From RGIG1681 sp045596905 (GTDB lineage Bacteria > Bacillota > Clostridia > Christensenellales > UBA1242), in the NCBI GenBank assembly GCA_045596905.1, contig JAZODG010000007.1, positions 1-64,000 of the forward strand: 64,000 bases of DNA, read 5' to 3'. This document shows, piece by piece, positions 57,913 to 64,000 of the stretch (the stretch's first letter is position 1; each line of letters starts with the position of its first letter). The translations under genes and the position numbers were made by a program. The notes beneath the pieces are model-generated. The model was given only the letters and a program-made list of their open reading frames with translations, had not been told where the DNA came from and ran no database searches.

Positions 57913-58824
57913 TTACTTAAGTTCATCTCTATGTTCAACAACATACATATTGGCTTTTGCATAACCTTCTTCACTTCCACAATCAAAGTAATCTCCACCA
58001 AAAATACATGTCGAAGCCATGCCATCACGTGCCAAGCTTTGAAGCACATCAGTCATGTTATATTCGCCATTTGGACGTGGTTTAACGTTAAAGATTCTTT
58101 CAAAGAAATCAATTGTTAAAACATATCTGCAGAAGCCCATAATGTTGCTTGGTTCAGTTCCTGGTGCAGGTTTTTCAATGATATCAAGCATTTTTGAACC
58201 TTTTCCGTTGCAGCATTCATCACCAAGCACCATTGATGAATATTTATACATAACTTCTCTTGGAAGTTCTTTACCATAAACAACTGTGTCACCTGTTGCG
58301 TTATAGATATCAATAACTTCTTTTGTCATTGATCTGCCATCTAAATAGAAACAAAGGTCATCGCCATTAAGAACAACAAATGGTTCATCCATAGCCCATT
58401 TCTTTCCAGCATTGATTGCAATTGCAGAACCCCTTTCATTGAGACCATCATTTTCATATGTTTCGCCTTCATATGTAAATGTTGGGTCATCTTGGTTAAC
58501 ATAAGTGATTTTCACTTGTTTCATAAGGTCCATGTATCCTGAAAGCATTGGAAGTTTGCCGTCAGATTCAACCTTTGCCATATATTCTTTTGAAGGGTTC
58601 AAAAAGTTTTCAAAACTTTCTTGTTTAAGCTTATTTCCAACAATCAAAATGTCGTTAATACCAGCTTTCACAAGGTCTTCAATATGATACATGATAATTG
58701 GCTTGTTTCCAATAGGAAAAAGTTCTTTTGCCAAACAAAGTGTTGCTGGCAAAAATCTTGTTCCAAGACCACCTGCCAAAATCATAGCTTTTCTAACTTG
58801 TTTTTTATTTTCAATTCTTTCCAT
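57913..58824 (-). CDS. galU: UTP--glucose-1-phosphate uridylyltransferase
   Basis: Makes UDP-glucose for cell-envelope sugars and for GalE. The 303 residues have the nucleotide loop ILAGGLGTRFLPATLCLAKELFPIGNKPIIMYH region near 14-45, with the metal-binding GDDLCFYLDG near 147 and EKPAPGTEPSNIM near 200. I chose the ATG at 58824 (MERIENKKQVRKA), with GGAG six bases upstream; a longer in-frame reading to 58878 lacks a ribosome site. It is a single-gene unit, next to the MFS gene's terminator. Confidence 0.93.
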   Translation of the reverse strand: MERIENKKQVRKAMILAGGLGTRFLPATLCLAKELFPIGNKPIIMYHIEDLVKAGINDILIVGNKLKQESFENFLNPSKEYMAKVESDGKLPMLSGYMDLMKQVKITYVNQDDPTFTYEGETYENDGLNERGSAIAINAGKKWAMDEPFVVLNGDDLCFYLDGRSMTKEVIDIYNATGDTVVYGKELPREVMYKYSSMVLGDECCNGKGSKMLDIIEKPAPGTEPSNIMGFCRYVLTIDFFERIFNVKPRPNGEYNMTDVLQSLARDGMASTCIFGGDYFDCGSEEGYAKANMYVVEHRDELK

Positions 58825-58880
58825 AAAATTCTCCATTTTAAATTTTTTACAATAATATTTTATCATAGCAAAAAACAAAA

Positions 58881-58919
58881 TAAAAACTTTTATAACAAAT
58901 TTGCTATAAAAGTTTTTTC
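58881..58919 (-). terminator. Terminator of the MFS gene
   Basis: AAAAACTTTTATA-GCAAATTTGT-TATAAAAGTTTTT, a 13-base stem ten bases after the stop. The stem is also T-rich on the other strand. Confidence 0.78.
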
Positions 58920-58928
58920 TAAGCGTTA

Positions 58929-60185
58929 TTAATCTTCTGTAAGACCACTCTCTTTCATTCTCTTTTCAAGAACTATCAAGAATATGTCAACAAGCAATAT
59001 TGAAAGGATTGAGAAGCACATAAATATCTTTAATGCCACAAAAACTGAACCAAAATAAGCCCCGATTGCCCCAGTCATAGCCATGAGAGCAAACATCACA
59101 ATTCTTTCAATACCCATTACAACTTCAATCGCACATTGATATTCTGCAATATCGTCATAAAGGTCAAGTTTTTTAAGAATAATGTTTCTAATGATATCAA
59201 AACTCATTGAGTGAGAAACCATACAAACAGCTGTCATAAACGAATAAATAATGATTGTTGTCTTACAAACATTGATTACCAGCAAAAGCGTTGAAATTAT
59301 AGGCAGAATGCCTGAAATCAAGAACACAATCTTTCTGTTTCCTATCCTTGTGTATTTTCTAAGTAGTGTTATTGTAACAAGCGTTACAACTGCAACAATA
59401 CTTGTGATTATACCAAGTGAGAAATCTGAACCAAACTCATACATAATAATGATTGTTTTAAGTGGTGCAATAACAGTTGTTAAGCCATAAAATCCACCAA
59501 TTATAATGCTTAAAATCACAAGTCTGCCAGTTTTCCCTTTAAGCTTAATATCTGAAATAAAGCCCTTCATATTAAAACCAGAATTCTCAGGTCTCTTTGA
59601 CTTAATGAATATTGATAAAATCAATTCAGTAATAGCCACACCCAAAATAATCTTTGCACAGTCAACAAACGTAGCTGAATCAATAATTCTACCAAGAACA
59701 ATAGGAACAACAATATTTGTTATTTCGCATGCAATAAGTTGAAATCCTGAATACCTAGCAACAGCATGCTTTGAAACAAGTTCGTTTTTCATCAAGTTAT
59801 ACGAACTCCAATAGCACGATTCAGAAAAACCATGTAGCAACCCTGCCAAAACAACATATTTCGCTAAGCTTGCACCCCAGAACACAACACAAACAATAAA
59901 CACAGACCTAATAACAATCGCTATCCTATAAAATGTTACCCTATCTGTTTTGTCAATGATGTTTGATATTAAATAATAAAACACCACCATTGAACAATAG
60001 TTGAACATATAAAACAGTGCAACATTCATCACATAGTTTGTTGATATTGAATAGATATACGAAATTAGGAACGTGCTAACAAAAATCGAAACCGTGTTGT
60101 TTAAGGTGTGTGTGCCAAGCATTGCCTTATTCATAGGTTTGAGTTTTTGCTTCATCTGCAAGCTTTCAGAACTAACATTTTCCAT
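58929..60185 (-). CDS. Major facilitator superfamily permease
   Basis: The 418 residues form about 12 hydrophobic segments, in two halves separated by a charged loop (FIKSKRPENSGFNMKGFISDIKLKGKTGR near 205-233). Polar and aromatic features such as HGFSESCYWSSYNLMKNELV near 125 and MVSHSMSFDIIRNIILKKLD near 325 recall efflux-type MFS proteins (YQGF/YfkF-like), but the substrate cannot be told. I chose the ATG at 60185 with AAAGGGTGA upstream; an in-frame start at 60272 is unsupported. TGTTATAAT upstream may be the promoter's extended -10. Confidence 0.82.
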   Translation of the reverse strand: MENVSSESLQMKQKLKPMNKAMLGTHTLNNTVSIFVSTFLISYIYSISTNYVMNVALFYMFNYCSMVVFYYLISNIIDKTDRVTFYRIAIVIRSVFIVCVVFWGASLAKYVVLAGLLHGFSESCYWSSYNLMKNELVSKHAVARYSGFQLIACEITNIVVPIVLGRIIDSATFVDCAKIILGVAITELILSIFIKSKRPENSGFNMKGFISDIKLKGKTGRLVILSIIIGGFYGLTTVIAPLKTIIIMYEFGSDFSLGIITSIVAVVTLVTITLLRKYTRIGNRKIVFLISGILPIISTLLLVINVCKTTIIIYSFMTAVCMVSHSMSFDIIRNIILKKLDLYDDIAEYQCAIEVVMGIERIVMFALMAMTGAIGAYFGSVFVALKIFMCFSILSILLVDIFLIVLEKRMKESGLTED

Positions 60186-60268
60186 AAAAGTCACCCTTTT
60201 GTTTGATATAAAATGATTATAACACATAAAAATTTTAACACAAACTAAAAAACATCGATAATTTATTT

Positions 60269-60297
60269 GCATAATTAATTTTCAGTCGATATAATAA
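60269..60297 (+). promoter_or_regulatory. Promoter of the SPFH gene
   Basis: TTGCAT at 60269-60274, 17-base spacer, TATAAT at 60292-60297, 25 bases before the start. Confidence 0.72.
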
Positions 60298-60321
60298 GAG
60301 TAGAAAAATAGGGGGAAAACT

Positions 60322-61356
60322 ATGGGCTTCTTTAAAACAAATTTATTAAAATCTCTTGAATGGGTTGACGATTCAACAGACACAATCGTTTACAAATACC
60401 CAATGGATGGCAGACAAATCCAATATGGTTCAAAATTAACCGTTAGAGCAAGTCAAGTTGCAGTATTTTTAAACAAAGGTAAAATCGCTGATATCTTCGG
60501 ACCAGGCATGTATACCCTTCAAACAAGCAACTTGCCAATCTTCACACAACTTATGAGTTGGGGTTATGGATTCAAATCTCCATTCTATGCTGATGTATAC
60601 TTCATCAACACAAAACAATTCACAAATCAAAGATGGGGCACAAGCAACCCTATCACAATGAGAGACAAAGATTTTGGAACAATCCGTATCCGTGGTTATG
60701 GAAACTACGCTTTCAAAGTTGAAAATCCTGAAGTGTTCATGAAAGAATTGTTCGGAACAAATTCAACATTCTCAACTGAAGATATTTCTTCATACTTAAA
60801 AAGCATTATCGTTTCTTCAATCTCTGACACAATTGCAGAATCAAAAATCTCTGCTCTTGATATCGCAAGTAACTTGATTGAGTTCTCAAAGGTTGCTGGA
60901 GAATCATTGTCTGAAACATTCTCTAACCTTGGCTTGAAACTTACAAAATTGGTAATCGAAAACATTTCATTCCCTGAAGAAGTTGAAAAAGCTATCGACA
61001 CAAGATCAAGCATGGGCGTTCTTTCAGATAAGATGGACACATTTGTAAAATATCAATCAGCAAATGCTATCCGTGACGCTGCTAAAAATGAAGGTATGGG
61101 TGGTCTTGGTGCTCAACTTGGAACAGGTGTTGCACTTGGCGAAATCATGAAAAATTCATTCGCTGCCCCAACCCAAACAGCTCAAGCTGAAGGCGATGCA
61201 AAATTCTGCCCAAGCTGTGGTGCAAAGAATCCACAAGGCGCAAAATTCTGTGTTGAATGTGGTGGAAAGCTTTCACAAAAAGGCAAATGCCCAAAATGTG
61301 GTGCTGACGTTTCTGGAAAGAGCAAATTCTGTCCTGAATGTGGCGAAAAATTATAA
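60322..61356 (+). CDS. SPFH-domain protein with two C-terminal zinc ribbons (YdjI-like)
   Basis: The 344 residues start with the virion-core/YdjI-type SPFH domain (SLEWVDDSTDTIVYKYPMDGRQI, YGSKLTVRASQVAVFLNKGKIADIFGPGMYTL), then a helical region with KLTKLVIENISFPEEVEKAI. An alanine/glycine linker leads to two zinc ribbons: FCPSCGAKNPQGAKFCVECG and CPKCGADV...FCPECGEKL. In Bacillus, YdjI-type proteins act with membrane-stress (Psp-like) proteins; no partner is next to it here. GGGGG precedes the ATG, and promoter and terminator define a single-gene unit. Confidence 0.88.
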   Translation: MGFFKTNLLKSLEWVDDSTDTIVYKYPMDGRQIQYGSKLTVRASQVAVFLNKGKIADIFGPGMYTLQTSNLPIFTQLMSWGYGFKSPFYADVYFINTKQFTNQRWGTSNPITMRDKDFGTIRIRGYGNYAFKVENPEVFMKELFGTNSTFSTEDISSYLKSIIVSSISDTIAESKISALDIASNLIEFSKVAGESLSETFSNLGLKLTKLVIENISFPEEVEKAIDTRSSMGVLSDKMDTFVKYQSANAIRDAAKNEGMGGLGAQLGTGVALGEIMKNSFAAPTQTAQAEGDAKFCPSCGAKNPQGAKFCVECGGKLSQKGKCPKCGADVSGKSKFCPECGEKL

Positions 61357-61361
61357 TAAAC

Positions 61362-61396
61362 AAAAACCATCAACCATAAATTGATGGTTTTTTTAT
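61362..61396 (+). terminator. Terminator of the SPFH gene
   Basis: AAAAACCATCAA-CCATAAA-TTGATGGTTTTTTT, six bases after the stop. Confidence 0.87.
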
Positions 61397-61517
61397 TTTA
61401 TTGAATATTTCTGGTTAAAAATTATCATATTCCCCACTCAAAATTTGTCTAAAGTGTTTATTTTTGTTTTTAATAAAAATTTTTATGTGCTATAATTAAA
61501 AATGTATAGGAGGAAGT

Positions 61518-62252
61518 ATGAATTCTAGTATCGTTGATTATAATTTCGCCAGAGCTTGGGACATGCATCAAGGCAACTTCGCTCACGGCATTGCTCAAAA
61601 GCTTTTAACTTATGGAGAATTAAACAATAAAACATTCAAATCTGTATATGATATTGTCTGTGGAGCTTCAAATCTCCTTAGCTTTTTTAATGAAAAAGGT
61701 TTAAAATGTTTCGGAACAGAAACAAGACAAGGCATGTATGAATATTCAAAAGAGAAAATTCCATCAGCAACATATTATTTAACAAAGAAAATGTATGAAA
61801 TGCCAGGAAAAGACAAGGTTGACCTTATCACCTGCACTCACGATATTGTTAACTATCTTGAAAACTTTGATGAATGGATGACACTCTTCAAAAACGCCGA
61901 AAAGAGACTTAACAAAAACGGTGTGTTTATGTTTGACTTCTATTCAAAATACAAGCTTACTGATTGGAATGAAACAACCTACACATCTTCCCCACACCTT
62001 GATTGTTTAATGACTGCTAAATCTGGTATTTTTGATAAAGCCATGATCACCTATCAATATTACATCAACTATGAAAACTTTTATGTTAAAACAAAAGATG
62101 TTATTACTGAAGGCTATTATGACAACACTCAAATCAAAGAAGGTCTCATAAAAGCAGGTTTCAAAAATGTTCAATTTGTTGATGAAAACCTTAATCCAAT
62201 TGAACAAAATGACTATCTTGAAAGAGTATATATTATCGCAACAAAGAAATAA
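61518..62252 (+). CDS. Class I methyltransferase-fold protein, paralog 1 (degenerate motif I)
   Basis: The 244 residues share the fold and many positions with the next gene. Motif I reads VYDIVCGASNLLSFF near 46, where a working enzyme usually has LDxGCGTG, so SAM binding is doubtful. Motif IV (DLITCTHDIVNYL) and GVFMFDFYSKYKL remain. GGAGGAAGT precedes the ATG, and TGCTATAAT (extended -10) lies 21 bases earlier. The second paralog follows after nine bases. The substrate is unknown. Confidence 0.8.
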   Translation: MNSSIVDYNFARAWDMHQGNFAHGIAQKLLTYGELNNKTFKSVYDIVCGASNLLSFFNEKGLKCFGTETRQGMYEYSKEKIPSATYYLTKKMYEMPGKDKVDLITCTHDIVNYLENFDEWMTLFKNAEKRLNKNGVFMFDFYSKYKLTDWNETTYTSSPHLDCLMTAKSGIFDKAMITYQYYINYENFYVKTKDVITEGYYDNTQIKEGLIKAGFKNVQFVDENLNPIEQNDYLERVYIIATKK

Positions 62253-62261
62253 GGAGTAGTT

Positions 62262-63074
62262 ATGTATAATATTAATGATTCAAATTTTAGTGAAGCATTT
62301 GCGATTGCTTGGAGCGAAAACCAAGGAAGCTATTCAGCAAATCTTGCAAAGAAAATTCTCAACTTCATCAAACTCCAAAACCTTAAGGTTAATTCTGTTT
62401 TAGACGTATGCTGTGGTTCAGCAAACTTTCTTGAATATATGAAAGATAACGGTTTAGACTGCACAGGAACAGAATTTTTGGATTCATATATTGAATATGA
62501 CAAAAACAAATTCCCTGACATCAAGTTTGTTAAAACAAAAGACGTTGACGACCTTGAAGCTCTTGGAACTTATGACTTGATTTCATGCAACCACGACGTT
62601 GTTAACATGCTCCCTACTCTTGAATCTTGGGGAACATTCTTTAAAAATGTTTACAAACACTTAAATAACGGTGGCATCTTCCTTTTTGACTTCTACACAA
62701 AAAGAAAGCTTCAAGAATGGAATGAAACAACATATGACGAAAATGAAAAACTTGATTATATCAAAACAATAGTTTGCGACGGAAAAACAAGCACTGCAAT
62801 TTCAAATATTTATTATATCAATATTGCAAACGTCTCAAAAAATGACAATGTTTCTGTAATGGACAGACAATATTCACTCAACAACTATGATAATAAATAT
62901 AAAAAGACAGAAAACACTTCAGTTGAATATTATTTTGAAAATCAAGACATTTTGAACCAACTTAAAGGTTCAGGCTATAGATATTTGATTACAACTGATG
63001 CAAATCTCTCACCTATCTCAAATATTGAAGACGTGAACCGTTTGCATATTATTGCAATCAAACGTGAACAATAA
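62262..63074 (+). CDS. Class I methyltransferase-fold protein, paralog 2
   Basis: 270 residues, clearly paralogous to the upstream gene across the whole length (FSEAFAIAWSENQGSYSA against FARAWDMHQGNFAHG; EWNETTYDE against DWNETTYTS). Motif I is VLDVCCGSANFLEYM near 44, closer to consensus than paralog 1. DLISCNHDVVNML is the motif IV region and GIFLFDFYTKRKL motif V. Substrate unknown. AAGGAG precedes the ATG. A strong palindromic terminator follows. Confidence 0.82.
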   Translation: MYNINDSNFSEAFAIAWSENQGSYSANLAKKILNFIKLQNLKVNSVLDVCCGSANFLEYMKDNGLDCTGTEFLDSYIEYDKNKFPDIKFVKTKDVDDLEALGTYDLISCNHDVVNMLPTLESWGTFFKNVYKHLNNGGIFLFDFYTKRKLQEWNETTYDENEKLDYIKTIVCDGKTSTAISNIYYINIANVSKNDNVSVMDRQYSLNNYDNKYKKTENTSVEYYFENQDILNQLKGSGYRYLITTDANLSPISNIEDVNRLHIIAIKREQ

Positions 63075-63086
63075 TTTATTTATCAA

Positions 63087-63122
63087 TAAAAAACGGATTT
63101 GAAATTTCAAATCCGTTTTTAT
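63087..63122 (+). terminator. Bidirectional terminator between paralog 2 and pyrG
   Basis: AAAAACGGATTTGAA and TTCAAATCCGTTTTT form a perfect palindrome; T tracts on both strands suit the converging genes. Confidence 0.9.
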
Positions 63123-63130
63123 TTTGTTTT

Positions 63131-64000
63131 TTATCTAACGCTCTTTGCAGTATTTGCAAGTCCAAGGAACAATGGGTGTGGTCTGTTTGGTCTTGATTTG
63201 TTTGCACCTTCATAAATAACACCAACAAAGAATGGGTGATTCTTAAGTTCAACAACTTCAACAAGCTTGCTTTCTGGGTTCATACCAGCAACAATAAGAC
63301 CGGCTTTCTCGAACTTTTCAGAGTATTTTCCATTAAACTCAAAGCGATGTCTATGTCTTTCTTCAATCAGCTCTTTACCATACAATTTTGCTGCTTGAGT
63401 TGATGGGTCAAGTACGCATTTGTAAGATCCCAAACGCATTGTGCCACCCTTCATAACAATAGCCTTTTGTTCAGCCATAACGTCAACAACAGGAAACTCT
63501 GTTTCTGGGTCAATTTCTGTTGTGTTTGCACGTGCCATTCCAAGCTCATTTCTAGCAATTTCAACACATGCAAGTTGCATTCCAAGTCCCAATCCAAGAT
63601 AAGGAATCTTGTTTATACGTGCATAGTTGATAGCCATAAGCATACCATTTAAGCCACGGCTTCCCCAACCTGATGGAACGATAATAGCTTTTGCACCTTT
63701 AAGGAATCTTTCAACACCAACTTCTTCAACGTCTTCTGCGTCAATAAGCTCAATTTTTGCCCTTACTTGGTTGTAAGTGCAAGCATGCTTGATTGCTTCT
63801 TCAATTGACAAGTATGCGTCTGAAACCTTGGTATATTTTCCTACAATACAGAATCTGATTTCTGGATAATCACCCTTAAAGTTATTAACCATAAATTCCC
63901 AAGATTTCAAGTCAGCCTTTGGAAGATTTGTTCTAAACTTTCGCAAAATAAGTTCGTCAAGACCTTCATTTTGCAAAACTACAGGAATTTCATAAACACT
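63131..64000 (-). CDS. pyrG: CTP synthase, C-terminal part, with degenerate glutaminase site (cut by window edge)
   Basis: CTP synthase aminates UTP to CTP. The window holds the last 289 residues; the frame stays open to the right edge, so the start is outside. Synthase-side sequence (RIEL-like end of the first domain, then FCIVGKYTKVSDAYLSIEEA) leads into the amidotransferase domain. There the oxyanion loop, usually VPGGFGxRG, reads VPSGWGSRG; the nucleophile motif GICLGMQ reads GLGLGMQ with glycine for cysteine; and the QFHPEF motif reads VIYEGA. ERHRHRFEFN keeps a histidine and glutamate. The enzyme should use free ammonia, not glutamine. Confidence 0.93.
   Translation of the reverse strand, partial: SVYEIPVVLQNEGLDELILRKFRTNLPKADLKSWEFMVNNFKGDYPEIRFCIVGKYTKVSDAYLSIEEAIKHACTYNQVRAKIELIDAEDVEEVGVERFLKGAKAIIVPSGWGSRGLNGMLMAINYARINKIPYLGLGLGMQLACVEIARNELGMARANTTEIDPETEFPVVDVMAEQKAIVMKGGTMRLGSYKCVLDPSTQAAKLYGKELIEERHRHRFEFNGKYSEKFEKAGLIVAGMNPESKLVEVVELKNHPFFVGVIYEGANKSRPNRPHPLFLGLANTAKSVR

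Noticed and set aside
1..64000. CRISPR arrays, tRNA or rRNA genes, phage or transposase genes
   Set aside because: I looked for regularly spaced direct repeats, for TTCGA-type tRNA arms in gaps, and for integrase or transposase motifs, and found none.

Overview
The window is A+T-rich and mostly minus-strand coded. Its gene set points to an uncultured member of the Firmicutes, most likely a clostridial gut lineage. It has Spo0A and SpoVG, WhiA, SepF, a long Bacillus-type SRP RNA, T-box leaders in front of two tRNA-synthetase genes, sigma-A-type promoters (TTGACA, 17 bp, TATAAT) and AGGAG ribosome sites. The species-level assignment is inference only. No phage, IS element, CRISPR array, rRNA or tRNA was seen. 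Both ends cut through a gene: uvrA on the left and pyrG on the right.

Layout. 1-7 kb: uvrA (partial), uvrB, then T-box/glyQS on the plus strand, rpiB and a membrane protein. 7-15 kb: a DivIVA-like mini-protein and sepF, groES-groEL, lgt with an AT-hook coiled-coil gene, a large membrane-anchored repeat protein, recX and yigZ. 16-24 kb: an Fe-S scaffold/GGGtGRT pair (plus strand), an RNA-modification cluster (Rsm22-like, RluA-like and RlmI-like enzymes), the SRP RNA and spo0A. 24-34 kb: a GNAT/zinc-ribbon fusion, valS, galE, small membrane proteins, a complete NMT1-type ABC importer (plus strand), a small export protein and a beta-lactamase-fold hydrolase. 33.5-46 kb: the Firmicute cluster uvrC ... 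murB-PHP-whiA-dnaE-pfkA, with two unrecognised genes where hprK often sits and no rapZ or yvcK. 46-58 kb: a kinase-fold protein, prmC-prfA, rpmE, a 33-residue ORF, T-box/ileS, a HipA-like protein, murC, an FAD protein and spoVG. 58-64 kb: galU, an MFS permease, an SPFH/zinc-ribbon protein, two tandem paralogous methyltransferases and pyrG.

Four signals stand out beyond routine annotation. (1) The CTP synthase has lost its glutaminase cysteine, its oxyanion-loop sequence and the HPE motif, while the rest of the domain is conserved. (2) uvrB, lgt, uvrC and murC each have a TATAAT box only 5-7 bases before the ATG and no ribosome site, which predicts leaderless mRNAs. (3) A family of about 50-bp palindromes (arms GGTGTTATG/CATAACACC, side tag GTAAACGCTGA) occurs eight times, only between genes, in both orientations and with compensating arm changes. 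(4) Several small or repetitive proteins lack an obvious described function: a DivIVA-like mini-protein, a 33-residue ORF with its own ribosome site and terminator, a GNAT-hendecad-zinc-ribbon fusion, and a tandem-repeat surface protein under a duplicated promoter.
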